DNA of 9,679 bases from an uncultured bacterium (GCA_947086625.1 CAMTZV010000017.1:1-9679); one strand, 5' to 3'; counted from the first letter of the stretch, positions 1 to 6,915 are shown. The notes: generated by a model from the letters alone, not told the origin. Made by a program: numbers and translations.

Positions 1-1605
1 CGAGAGATTGGAAATGACATCCACCACCTGCGCCCGCGCGCTGTCACAGGAGCTTGCATTGTCACGGATCACATTCGTTCCCTCGCGGGATACACTGATG
101 CCGTCGCTCACCTCACCAAAGCGCTGCTGCGTATCACCAAGCTTCTCGGACTGCTCTGCGATCAGCCCTTCCGTCTCCTTCATGACAACCATCGTCTTTT
201 CCGACTCCGCGAGCAGCGTGTCGATAATCTGCTGAATCTCCGCAGCCGCCTCGTCAGACTGAACCGCCAGCTTCTGGATCTCGCCTGCAACGACCGCAAA
301 GCCCTTACCCGCCTCGCCCGCACGGGCAGACTCGATGGAAGCGTTCAATGACAGAAGGCTCGTCTGATCCGCGATCGAGGTGATGAGCGACGCAGCCTCT
401 CCGATCTTCTCGATTGAGGCGTTTGTCATGCGGATCTGCTCACTGATGCGCGCAACCGCAGCCGTCGTGCGTTCGTTTGCCTCGCCAAGCTGCCGGATCG
501 TTACCGATGAAGCATCTCCCGCCGCGCTCATCGTGTTTGAGGTGTCTGTCAGGCTTCCGACATTCGTCACAATATTTTCGATCACCTCGCCCATCGTGGC
601 GATCTCCTGCGAAGCCGTCTCGATCTCCTCCGCCTGCGATACCGCACCCTTGGAAATATCCTCCACTGCACGGCTGATCTCGTCTGCCGCCGCGGACGAC
701 TGCCCTGCCATCTCGTCAAGTGAATGCCCGGATTCGCTCAGCCGCTCCGAAGAGCTCTTGAGCTCGCCGACAATCTGGCGTAGCTTGTCCACCAGATTTT
801 TCGCGCTCACGCCCATCTGCCCGATCTCGTCGCCCCGCTTCATCACCCGATCCGGGACCGTCACGGTCAGATGGCCCTCCGACATGCGCTCCAGCACATC
901 GGATGCCTCCACAAGCGCCTTTGCGATGCCGTCCGCGATAAAAAATCCGATCACGCAGCAGACGATCAACACTACAATCGCTGCAATAATCATCGTGCGC
1001 AGCTTGGAGTTCATGTACTCCTCCACCTCGTGGCTCGGCTGTCCCGCGAAGAGCGCGCCGACCACTGTGCCGTCGGGGTTTTGAAGCGGCAGATAAACCG
1101 CATAAAAATTCATGCCAAGAATATCGATATCTGTCGTCTTATAGATTTCCCTGCGCTGTACGGCCTCCCAAACCTCGTCGGAAATCTCTGTGTTAATCGG
1201 ACGCTCGCCGTTCTCGTCGGTCAGTGTGCTCGCCACGCGCATCTTGCCGTAGCAGAGTGTGATGTACGCCTCGGATTTCGCCGTAAAATAGTCAAGTGCG
1301 CCCTCGCCCGGCGTCAGATTCACGCCATTGCGGTAAATATCGCCGTCAATGTACTCGTAATCATTTTGTCCGCCCTGTGCGTCAAAGGAGCCCTCAACCG
1401 CCACGCCAAGCGACTCGAGCCCGGTGAGCACCTCCTTCTGCATACCGTCCCGGATCGCACTGATCGCAAAGAACAGCATGATAATGACTGCCGAAAGAAC
1501 CGGGACTCCCGCCAAAAGGATCAGCTTTGCCTTAATGCCGAATCTCCCGCTCGAATTTCGTCTATGAACTGCATCGCCCTTTTTTACTTTTCCTGTCAAA
1601 TCCAT
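1..1605 (-). CDS. Methyl-accepting chemotaxis protein, C-terminus cut by window edge
   Basis: A transmembrane chemoreceptor that would pass ligand binding to CheA/CheW and flagellar switching. The reading frame is open for 535 codons from ATG at 1605 to base 1. Visible parts in order are a short basic cytoplasmic head, TM1 at about residues 25-48, an extracellular sensor at about 50-208, TM2 at about 213-236, a HAMP segment and then the long coiled-coil signalling domain. The sensor contains a '[20 protein letters not shown]' stretch typical of single-Cache (sCache_3-like) receptors. The diagnostic hairpin tip ([20 protein letters not shown] followed by KGFAVVAGE) lies at about residues 411-440. 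Perhaps 30-60 residues of the returning helix are missing beyond the left edge. A purine-rich GGAG/GGAAG precedes the ATG. The ligand cannot be told from sequence; a small carboxylate or amino acid would be usual for Cache sensors. Family assignment is firm, sensor subtype less so. Confidence 0.95.
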   Translation of the reverse strand, partial: MDLTGKVKKGDAVHRRNSSGRFGIKAKLILLAGVPVLSAVIIMLFFAISAIRDGMQKEVLTGLESLGVAVEGSFDAQGGQNDYEYIDGDIYRNGVNLTPGEGALDYFTAKSEAYITLCYGKMRVASTLTDENGERPINTEISDEVWEAVQRREIYKTTDIDILGMNFYAVYLPLQNPDGTVVGALFAGQPSHEVEEYMNSKLRTMIIAAIVVLIVCCVIGFFIADGIAKALVEASDVLERMSEGHLTVTVPDRVMKRGDEIGQMGVSAKNLVDKLRQIVGELKSSSERLSESGHSLDEMAGQSSAAADEISRAVEDISKGAVSQAEEIETASQEIATMGEVIENIVTNVGSLTDTSNTMSAAGDASSVTIRQLGEANERTTAAVARISEQIRMTNASIEKIGEAASLITSIADQTSLLSLNASIESARAGEAGKGFAVVAGEIQKLAVQSDEAAAEIQQIIDTLLAESEKTMVVMKETEGLIAEQSEKLGDTQQRFGEVSDGISVSREGTNVIRDNASSCDSARAQVVDVISNLS

Positions 1606-1654
1606 ACTTACTTCCACTCCTTCGTAAAAATTGGTTGTTGCCGGTGTCTGGAAT

Positions 1655-1672
1655 CTATTTTATTCAAAATAG
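1655..1672. repeat. AT-rich palindrome over the chemoreceptor -10
   Basis: On the plus strand CTATTTT and AAAATAG form perfect 7-base arms around the 4-base centre ATTC. It coincides with the candidate -10 of the chemoreceptor promoter, so it could be a repressor operator. At this AT content it could also be coincidental. Confidence 0.4.
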
Positions 1673-1685
1673 CTCCTTCCCGCAA
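1657..1685 (-). promoter_or_regulatory. Candidate promoter of the chemoreceptor gene
   Basis: Reading leftward, TTGCGG (1680-1685) is followed by a 17-base spacer and TAAAAT (1657-1662). The -10 matches the sigma-A consensus at five of six positions, the -35 at only three. It would give a leader of roughly 45 bases before the ATG at 1605. The -10 sits inside an 18-base palindrome. No sigma-28 (flagellar) promoter is recognisable here. Confidence 0.35.
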
Positions 1686-1727
1686 CCTTTTTTTTTACAA
1701 AATCCCTGTTTTTTTGCACGTTCTCCC

Positions 1728-1767
1728 GTACAATTCGACATTTAACCGACATATTGTCGAATTGTAC
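1728..1767. repeat. Perfect 13-bp inverted repeat between aspartokinase and chemoreceptor genes
   Basis: The arm GTACAATTCGACA (1728-1740) is repeated exactly in inverted form (1755-1767) across a 14-base centre. The centre contains another CGACA (1748-1752), which pairs with the right arm as the smaller palindrome CGACA-TAT-TGTCG, so the element holds three copies of the same pentamer. It lies about 45 bases past the aspartokinase stop and about 45 bases upstream of the chemoreceptor -35. No T-run follows on either strand, so a regulator-binding site is more likely than an intrinsic terminator. The binding protein is unknown. Confidence 0.7.
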
Positions 1768-1774
1768 CCAAACG

Positions 1775-1789
1775 CCCTTTTACGAAGGG
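1775..1789 (-). terminator. Weak hairpin after aspartokinase, possible terminator
   Basis: CCCTT and AAGGG form 5-base arms with a 5-base loop about 20 bases past the aspartokinase stop. Only a short GTTT follows in the transcript, so this is at best a weak intrinsic terminator. Confidence 0.2.
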
Positions 1790-1810
1790 TCTGAAGCATT
1801 CAAAAAGCGC

Positions 1811-3130
1811 TTAAAGCTGTGTCTCGACGAAAATATCATAGATGGAACGCACTGCGCGCTCGAAATCGTCGTTGCTCACACCGATGATGATGTTCAGCTC
1901 GCTCGAGCCCTGATCGATCATTTTGACATTGATCTGCGCGTGTGCCAGCGCCGAGAAGATCCGGCCCGCCGTTCCCCGTGTGGACTTCATCCCGCGCCCC
2001 ACGACCGCCACGAGTGCCAGATCGCCCTCGATCTCGATCGTATCCGGTGAGGCATAGCGATGAATCGCCGAGAGCACCTGCTGCTCCTTGCCCTCAAAGT
2101 CATGCCTCTGGACAAAAACGGTCATCGTATCGATGCCGGATGGCATATGCTCAATAGAAATCTCGTGATCCTCGAACGCCTGCAGCACCTTGCGGCAGAA
2201 GCCGACCTCGGAGTTCATCATATCCTTGTCGACGTTGACCGCCACAAAATCCCGAAGCCCCGCGATGCCGGTGATCGTGTATTCCGGCTGGTGGCAGGTG
2301 CTCTCCACGATCATCGTGCCCGGCTCCTGCGGCGCGTTTGTGTTGCGGATGTTGATCGGAATACCCTCCTTGCGCACGGGAAAGATCGCGTCCTCGTGCA
2401 GCACGCCGGCGCCCATGTAGGAGAGCTCGCGCAGCTCCCTGTACGTGATCGTGTGGATGACGGCCGGATTGTCAATGATGCGCGGATCGGACACGAGAAA
2501 GCCCGAGACGTCCGTCCAGTTCTCATAGATCGTCGCATGCACCGCCCGCGCCACGATGGAGCCTGTGATATCGGAGCCCCCGCGCGAAAACGTGTGGATC
2601 ACGCCGTTTTCCTCCGCCCCGTAAAAGCCGGGGATGACCGCGCAGTCCGTTTTTTCCAGCCTCTGTGCCAGCACCTCGTTCGTCCGATCGGCGAGGAAGT
2701 TGCCCTCAGCGTCAAAGAAAATGACCTCCGCCGCATCGATAAATGTAAAGCCCATGTACGCCGCCATGATGATGCCGTTTAAGTATTCGCCGCGGCTCGC
2801 CGCATACGCTGCGCCCGCCCTGTTTTTAAAATTCGTCTCGATCGTCTTAAACTCCTCGTTCAGCGATAATTTCAGATCGAGGCCCTTGATGATGGAATCA
2901 TAACGATCCCTGATCTTCCCGAGCTTGCCGGAAAATTCCTTTCCCGCCTCGGCGATGCCGTAGCAATCGTAGAGCATATCGGTCACCTTTGTGTCCTTGG
3001 CGCCGCGCTTGCCCGGTGCGCTCGGCACCACATACCTGCGCGACTCGTCGGCCCGGATGATCGCTCCCGCTTTTTTGAACTGCTCTGCGCTGGCGAGGGA
3101 GCTTCCGCCAAATTTTACTACCTTTACCAT
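1811..3130 (-). CDS. lysC: Aspartate kinase (aspartokinase)
   Basis: Phosphorylates L-aspartate to 4-phospho-aspartate using ATP, the first committed step to lysine, diaminopimelate, threonine and methionine; cytosolic. The 439-residue protein has the full monofunctional layout. KFGGSS opens the amino-acid-kinase domain (residues 6-11), a VPSAPGK loop lies at 35-41, the SRGGSD substrate loop at 182-187 and MGAGVLH at 239-245. Two C-terminal ACT domains (about 286-350 and 371-437) follow, the second with INVKMIDQGSSELNIIIGV. ACT domains imply feedback control by an end-product amino acid, but which one cannot be read from the sequence. The length is close to single-chain LysC enzymes (about 440-450). 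An AGGAG lies 9 bases before the ATG. It follows nrdG in the same direction after 78 bases. No lysine riboswitch fits in that short leader. The isozyme name is tentative; the enzyme call is firm. Confidence 0.95.
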   Translation of the reverse strand: MVKVVKFGGSSLASAEQFKKAGAIIRADESRRYVVPSAPGKRGAKDTKVTDMLYDCYGIAEAGKEFSGKLGKIRDRYDSIIKGLDLKLSLNEEFKTIETNFKNRAGAAYAASRGEYLNGIIMAAYMGFTFIDAAEVIFFDAEGNFLADRTNEVLAQRLEKTDCAVIPGFYGAEENGVIHTFSRGGSDITGSIVARAVHATIYENWTDVSGFLVSDPRIIDNPAVIHTITYRELRELSYMGAGVLHEDAIFPVRKEGIPINIRNTNAPQEPGTMIVESTCHQPEYTITGIAGLRDFVAVNVDKDMMNSEVGFCRKVLQAFEDHEISIEHMPSGIDTMTVFVQRHDFEGKEQQVLSAIHRYASPDTIEIEGDLALVAVVGRGMKSTRGTAGRIFSALAHAQINVKMIDQGSSELNIIIGVSNDDFERAVRSIYDIFVETQL

Positions 3131-3163
3131 TGTCTCTTTCTCCTTCGATCAAACTTTATCCGC

Positions 3164-3192
3164 ATCATACTATACTACACCCGCCACAAAAA
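3164..3192 (-). promoter_or_regulatory. Candidate promoter of aspartokinase
   Basis: Reading leftward, TTTTTG (3187-3192), a 17-base spacer and TATGAT (3164-3169). The -10 is five of six; the -35 is poor. It sits in the 78-base gap after nrdG and gives a leader of under 30 bases. Read-through from nrdG is also possible, since no terminator is seen between the two genes. Confidence 0.4.
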
Positions 3193-3208
3193 TGCTACGG
3201 TTTTCTTT

Positions 3209-3739
3209 CTATACCTCATCCTCAGTGAGCACGACCGTCTGCCCCTGCAGGCGTGTGCGCCGCAGGTCGAGCAGCCGCTGGTTTTCCGATCCGCGGTATT
3301 TCAGCGCAATGTTTTTCTGCCCGATCACAAACTCGCCGTCCACGAGCACGTCGATTTGTGCGAGCAGCTCGTCCGTGACGTCGGTGCGCGCCCGGCTCGT
3401 CCCGAGCAGATCACGCTCCAATGTATACCCGGTGTACACCCATATATTTTTTTTCGGGAGCGTCGCGCGCACATCCCGCAAAAGCGCCAGCAGCTCCCGC
3501 TGGTTTTCCGGCTCAAACGGCTCGCCGCCGAGCACCGTAAGCCCCTGTATATAGTCCGGGGCGAGCGCCTTTAAAATCTCCGCCTTCACGCGGTCCGTGT
3601 ACTCCTCACCGTAAAAAAAGTCCCATGTCTCCGGGTTAAAGCACTCTTTGCAATGGTGCGTGCAGCCCGAGACGAACAGGGATACCCGCACCCCCGGCCC
3701 GTTGGCGATATCTGTCTTTTTCAATGCCCCATAATACAT
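3209..3739 (-). CDS. nrdG: Anaerobic ribonucleotide reductase activating protein NrdG
   Basis: A radical S-adenosylmethionine enzyme that installs the glycyl radical on the class III ribonucleotide reductase NrdD, allowing deoxyribonucleotide synthesis without oxygen. The 176-residue protein has the iron-sulfur motif C26-x3-C30-x2-C33 in SGCTHHCKECFN, a DIANGPGVRVSLFVSGC lead-in typical of NrdG, the SAM-binding GGEP at 71-74, and a conserved VDGEF (133-137) and GSENQR (150-155) in the C-terminal half. Length is normal for the family. The ATG at 3739 is preferred over an in-frame GTG two codons upstream, because AAGGAG at 3748-3753 is 8 bases from the ATG but only 2 from the GTG. No nrdD is adjacent, which is unusual. 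It has its own likely promoter, back to back with that of the DAHP synthase gene. Marks an organism able to grow anaerobically. Confidence 0.95.
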   Translation of the reverse strand: MYYGALKKTDIANGPGVRVSLFVSGCTHHCKECFNPETWDFFYGEEYTDRVKAEILKALAPDYIQGLTVLGGEPFEPENQRELLALLRDVRATLPKKNIWVYTGYTLERDLLGTSRARTDVTDELLAQIDVLVDGEFVIGQKNIALKYRGSENQRLLDLRRTRLQGQTVVLTEDEV

Positions 3740-3747
3740 GCTCACCG

Positions 3748-3753
3748 CTCCTT
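3748..3753 (-). promoter_or_regulatory. Ribosome binding site of nrdG, sets the start
   Basis: AAGGAG on the minus strand. It lies 8 bases upstream of ATG 3739 and 2 bases upstream of GTG 3745, favouring the ATG. Confidence 0.75.
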
Positions 3754-3798
3754 TTCTTTTTTCTGCCCCTGTTTACGCGCCAGCCGCAGCCGCACGAA

Positions 3799-3815
3799 GG
3801 GCAGGTTTCCTGCCC
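3799..3815. repeat. GC-rich palindrome at the nrdG transcription start
   Basis: Perfect 7-base arms GGGCAGG and CCTGCCC flank a 3-base centre TTT. If the TATACT at 3819-3824 is the nrdG -10, transcription would begin near 3812, inside this element. Part of the first arm would then be absent from the RNA, which fits a DNA operator better than an RNA hairpin. It does not resemble the AT-rich NrdR box. There is no T-run, so it is not a terminator. Confidence 0.5.
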
Positions 3816-3818
3816 CCT

Positions 3819-3847
3819 AGTATAACCGTTTCTTCCGGCCCGGGCAA
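3819..3847 (-). promoter_or_regulatory. Promoter of nrdG
   Basis: Reading leftward, TTGCCC (3842-3847), a 17-base spacer and TATACT (3819-3824). The -10 matches five of six and the -35 four of six sigma-A positions. Only 14 bases separate its -35 from the divergent -35 of the DAHP synthase gene. Confidence 0.6.
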
Positions 3848-3861
3848 GTGGCTTCCTGTAA

Positions 3862-3890
3862 TTGACATCCATTTTATTTTCAGTTATGAT
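3862..3890 (+). promoter_or_regulatory. Strong promoter of the DAHP synthase gene
   Basis: TTGACA (3862-3867) matches the -35 consensus exactly, followed by a 17-base spacer and TATGAT (3885-3890, five of six). Transcription would start near 3897, leaving a leader of about 40 bases, too short for a T-box or similar leader control. Confidence 0.85.
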
Positions 3891-3920
3891 TGATGGGACA
3901 AAACGACAATCAGAGAATTA

Positions 3921-3926
3921 AAGGAG
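3921..3926 (+). promoter_or_regulatory. Ribosome binding site of DAHP synthase, sets the start
   Basis: AAGGAG directly abuts an in-frame ATG at 3927 (no spacer) and lies 9 bases before the in-frame ATG at 3936. The normal spacing favours 3936. Confidence 0.75.
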
Positions 3927-3935
3927 ATGTATGAA

Positions 3936-4964
3936 ATGAGCTTTACTTATCTTCGTCCGCTGCCTACCCCGGACGAGATCAAAACCGAATATCCGTTATC
4001 CGAACGGCTGACGGCGATCAAGCGGGAGCGTGACGCGCAGATCAGCAATATCATCACGGGGAAGGACGGCCGCTTTTTGGTCATCATCGGGCCGTGCTCC
4101 GCCGACAGCGAGGATCCGGTGTGCGAGTATGTGAGCCGGCTTGCGAAGGTGCAGGAAAAGGTAAAGGACAGTCTGATCTTAATCCCACGCATTTACACGA
4201 ACAAGCCGCGCACGACCGGCGAGGGCTACAAGGGCATCGCCTCCCAGCCCGACCCCGAAAAAGCACCGGACATGATCGCCGGGCTCATCTCCATGCGAAA
4301 GATGCAGCTGCGCGCCATCGCCGAGAGCGAGCTGACACCCGCGGACGAGATGCTCTACCCCGAAAACTGGGAGTACATCCGTGATCTGCTCTCCTACGTC
4401 GCCATCGGAGCACGCTCCGTGGAGGACCAGCAGCACCGTCTGACCGCCAGCGGCTTCGACGTCGCCTCCGGCATGAAAAATCCGACGAGCGGCGATTTTT
4501 CGGTCATGCTCAATTCGGTTTACGCCGCACAGCACCCTCACCGCTTTACGTTCCGCGGCTATGAGGTGGACACGTCCGGCAACAAGCTCACGCACGTGAT
4601 CCTGCGCGGCGCGGTCAGCAAGCACGGAAACACCGTCCAGAACTACCACTACGAGGATATTATGCGTCTCATTGACATGTACGACAGGATGGAGCTTGTC
4701 AACCCCGCCGCCATCATCGACGCGAACCACTCCAACTCTGGCAAAAGGTACGAGGAGCAGGTGCGCATTGTCAAGGAGCTCATGCACAATCGCCAGATCT
4801 CCCCGGACATTCGAAGCATGGTGAAGGGCGTCATGATCGAGAGCTACTTAGAACCCGGCTGCCAGAAGATCGGCGAGCACGTCTACGGCAAGTCCATCAC
4901 CGATCCGTGCCTCGGCTGGGAGGAGTCCGAGCAGCTCATCTACGATATCGCGGAGACGTGTTAG
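3936..4964 (+). CDS. aroF: 3-deoxy-7-phosphoheptulonate (DAHP) synthase, type I
   Basis: Condenses phosphoenolpyruvate with erythrose 4-phosphate to DAHP, the entry step of the shikimate pathway to aromatic amino acids; cytosolic, metal-dependent. From ATG 3936 the protein has 342 residues, normal for the AroF/AroG/AroH family (about 350). Visible motifs are IGPCSADSED with metal-binding C54, NKPRTTGEGYKG (89-100) for phosphoenolpyruvate, GARSVEDQQHR (158-168), KNPTSGD (181-187), HVILRG (220-225), DANHSNSGK with H265, GVMIES with E302, and GKSITDPCLGWE with D323. The four metal ligands C, H, E and D are all present. The E. coli isozyme class and its feedback inhibitor (Phe, Tyr or Trp) cannot be decided from sequence alone. 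It is transcribed alone from a strong promoter, divergent from nrdG. Confidence 0.95.
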   Translation: MSFTYLRPLPTPDEIKTEYPLSERLTAIKRERDAQISNIITGKDGRFLVIIGPCSADSEDPVCEYVSRLAKVQEKVKDSLILIPRIYTNKPRTTGEGYKGIASQPDPEKAPDMIAGLISMRKMQLRAIAESELTPADEMLYPENWEYIRDLLSYVAIGARSVEDQQHRLTASGFDVASGMKNPTSGDFSVMLNSVYAAQHPHRFTFRGYEVDTSGNKLTHVILRGAVSKHGNTVQNYHYEDIMRLIDMYDRMELVNPAAIIDANHSNSGKRYEEQVRIVKELMHNRQISPDIRSMVKGVMIESYLEPGCQKIGEHVYGKSITDPCLGWEESEQLIYDIAETC

Positions 4965-4976
4965 TTTTCTGATGCG

Positions 4977-4996
4977 AAAATCCGGCCGGGCTTTTT
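4977..4996 (+). terminator. Possible weak terminator after DAHP synthase
   Basis: About 12 bases after the stop, AAAA, a GC-rich CCGGCCGGG core and CTTTTT resemble a degenerate intrinsic terminator. The CCGGCCGG core is self-complementary without a proper loop, so the stem is poor. The T-run is the main support. Confidence 0.35.
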
Positions 4997-5058
4997 GTCG
5001 GAACAATCATCCCCTTGCAAAATGAATTGATTATGAACGAGTACCAGGAGGATTCTAT

Positions 5059-5934
5059 ATGCTTGGAACAATCATAGGTGACATCGTAGGTTCTGTCTAC
5101 GAGTGGCACAACATAAAAACAAAAGAGTTTCCCTTGTTCCGTGATGACTGCTTTTTCACAGACGATACCGTTATGACCTGTGCCGTAGCAGAGGCACTCA
5201 TGAATGGCGGCGAGAAAGATAATTTCATAGATGCCATGAAAAAGTATGGCCGTATGTACCCGAATGCCGGATACGGCGGCAGATTCGGAGAGTGGATATT
5301 CTCTGAAGACCGCGAACCATACAACAGCTATGGCAACGGTTCTGCAATGCGTGTTTCTCCATGCGCCTGGCTGATGAATTGCGGTTTCTGTGCGAGAACG
5401 GGTTTGTGGCCTTCAAATGGCAGGGCAAAAGCAAGTTTATCCGCCGAGGTCACGCATAACCACCCGGAAGGAATCAAAGGCGCAATGGCCACAGCCGATG
5501 CAATTTTCATGTGTCGCTATTACTTCGGTGGTTATTGCGGAGATTATGAACAGCCCATCAATGATAATCCGGCTGAGTGCAAAAAGCGCATCAAGGAACA
5601 CATTGAAAATGAATATGGCTACAATTTATCGATGAGTCTGGATGAGATACGGCCTACCTATCAATTCAACGAAACCTGTCAGGATACCGTGCCACAAGCC
5701 ATCATTGCATTCCTTGAAAGCACAGACTTTGAGGATGCCATCCGTAATGCCATATCCCTTGGCGGAGACAGCGATACGCTTGCCGCTATCACAGGCAGCA
5801 TTGCAGAAGCGGCATACCGCATTCCCGACTGGATTAAGGACAAGGCATACTCCTATCTTGATGAACCGCTGAAGGATGTGCTCAGAAGGTGGAAGAAGTT
5901 CACTTCTCCCTATCACTCCAGATACGACGCGTAA
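5059..5934 (+). CDS. ADP-ribosylglycohydrolase (DraG/ARH family)
   Basis: Predicted cytosolic dinuclear-Mg hydrolase of the DraG/ARH family, which removes ADP-ribose from modified proteins or hydrolyses related ADP-ribosyl compounds. The 291 residues carry GDIVGS (7-12), the metal site FTDDT (33-37), GNGSAMRVSP (92-101), VTHNHPEGIKGA (131-142) and the second metal site GGDSDTLAAITG (235-246) with D237, D239 and T240. All expected ligands are present, so it should be active. AGGAGG lies 7 bases before the ATG. A weak promoter (TTGTCG at 4995, CAAAAT at 5018, 17-base spacer) lies upstream. It is visibly more AT-rich than its neighbours: three 60-base lines counted by hand gave 35, 48 and 53% GC, against 62 and 70% for two lines of the DAHP synthase gene. 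This suggests horizontal acquisition. No ADP-ribosyltransferase is nearby, so its substrate is unknown. Its last 22 bases overlap the end of dctP on the other strand. Confidence 0.9.
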   Translation: MLGTIIGDIVGSVYEWHNIKTKEFPLFRDDCFFTDDTVMTCAVAEALMNGGEKDNFIDAMKKYGRMYPNAGYGGRFGEWIFSEDREPYNSYGNGSAMRVSPCAWLMNCGFCARTGLWPSNGRAKASLSAEVTHNHPEGIKGAMATADAIFMCRYYFGGYCGDYEQPINDNPAECKKRIKEHIENEYGYNLSMSLDEIRPTYQFNETCQDTVPQAIIAFLESTDFEDAIRNAISLGGDSDTLAAITGSIAEAAYRIPDWIKDKAYSYLDEPLKDVLRRWKKFTSPYHSRYDA

Positions 5935-6908
5935 ATATCCGCATCGACCGCCGCGCGGATGCTCTCGTAGACGGGCGCGGCGCATTCCCGCATCTCGTCC
6001 CGCGTCTCGTCGGAAAGCGTGATGATCGTCGTCCCGGATGCCTCGATCGTGGCGATGCGCTCCGCGATGCGCGCGTCCGAAGCTTCCCGCGCGTACGCCG
6101 TGGCCGCTGCCGCCGCCGCGGTCATGATCTTTTGATCCTCCTCCGGGAGATTCTTGAAGAACGCATCGTTCACGATCAGCGAGATGAGGTGCGGCAGGTG
6201 GTTCGTCTCCACGACATAATCCTGCTGCTCGTAGAGCCGATTGGACACGATGACCTCATACGGGTTTTCCTGCGCGTCGATCGTATTCTGCTGCAGGCCG
6301 ATGTAGACCTCCGAGAAGCTCATCGGCGTCGGGTTTGCGCGAAGGGATTTCCAGAACGCCAGATGAAAGCTGTTCTCCATTGTCCGTATCTTCTGCCCTT
6401 TGAAATCGGACACACTGTTTACCGCCTTGTTCGTGCTCATCACGCGAAAGCCCTGATCCGCCATCCCGAGCAGATGGTAGCCGCCCTGCGTGTACACGTC
6501 GCTGACCAGACCGTAAAAGTGCTCCTCGTCGACCTTTTCTCTGCACGCCTCCAGCGAGTCAAACACACACGGCAGGTCGAACACGGCCAGGTCCGGCAGA
6601 AACGTCACCTGGGGCGCGGTATTCTGCACGACAAACGGGATGTCCCCATCCATGCACGTCTCTAAAAGCTCGCGGTCGCCGCCCAGCGTCGAGTTGGCGT
6701 AGACCTGTATTTTCATCCTCCCGCCGCTTCGCTCATACACCTCTCCTGCAAATTTTTCGGCGAAGATCTGCGTCACCGTATCCTCCGGGCTGGCCGTCGC
6801 CAAAGGCCACGCGTAGCGCTGCTCATCGGATGAGCCGCAGCCGGTCAGCGCCGCGAAAGCCGTCAGAAGAAGCGCCACGAGCGCGCCGCCCCAAATTTTT
6901 TTCTTCAT
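5913..6908 (-). CDS. dctP: TRAP transporter substrate-binding lipoprotein DctP
   Basis: Extracytoplasmic receptor that binds a small carboxylate and delivers it to the DctQM permease. The 331-residue protein has a lipoprotein signal: MKKK, a hydrophobic core at about 6-20 and the lipobox LTGC with lipidated C24. The mature part shows the DctP-family pattern GFRVMSTNKAV (153-163), DFKGQKIR with R175 (the usual carboxylate-clamping arginine), ANPTPMSFSEVYIGLQQNTI (191-210) and DAQENPYEVI (211-220). The ATG at 6908 is chosen over an in-frame upstream ATG at 6995, because AGGAGG (6916-6921) sits 7 bases before it and the signal peptide starts there. Last gene of aroD-dctQ-dctM-dctP, 97 bases after dctM, with a hairpin in the gap. 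Substrate is not readable from sequence; the aroD linkage hints at a shikimate-type acid. No terminator is visible beyond its stop, which lies within the convergent glycohydrolase gene. Confidence 0.92.
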   Translation of the reverse strand: MKKKIWGGALVALLLTAFAALTGCGSSDEQRYAWPLATASPEDTVTQIFAEKFAGEVYERSGGRMKIQVYANSTLGGDRELLETCMDGDIPFVVQNTAPQVTFLPDLAVFDLPCVFDSLEACREKVDEEHFYGLVSDVYTQGGYHLLGMADQGFRVMSTNKAVNSVSDFKGQKIRTMENSFHLAFWKSLRANPTPMSFSEVYIGLQQNTIDAQENPYEVIVSNRLYEQQDYVVETNHLPHLISLIVNDAFFKNLPEEDQKIMTAAAAAATAYAREASDARIAERIATIEASGTTIITLSDETRDEMRECAAPVYESIRAAVDADIYASYLE

Positions 6909-6915
6909 CAGATCC

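Noticed and set aside
380..1794. Long plus-strand open frames (234 and 307 codons) opposite the chemoreceptor
   Set aside because: They mirror the codon structure of the chemoreceptor on the other strand, lack recognisable domains and have no good ribosome site.
1606..1810. Cyclic-di-GMP riboswitch before the chemoreceptor
   Set aside because: Such riboswitches are common before clostridial chemoreceptors, but the conserved GEMM core is not present here.
2060..2782. 240-codon plus-strand frame opposite aspartokinase
   Set aside because: Arg/His/Asp-rich composition typical of an antisense shadow of a GC-rich gene; the minus strand encodes a clear enzyme.
3131..3208. Lysine riboswitch before aspartokinase
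   Set aside because: The leader is far too short, and none of the L-box core is seen.
5380..5450. Possible compensated frameshift in the glycohydrolase
   Set aside because: One other frame is open over this stretch, but it does not restore a recognisable family motif, and the main frame runs smoothly into VTHNHPEG; not enough evidence.
5889..6665. 258-codon plus-strand frame opposite dctP
   Set aside because: Low-complexity Arg/His/Val-rich translation without motifs; the opposite strand encodes an unmistakable DctP.
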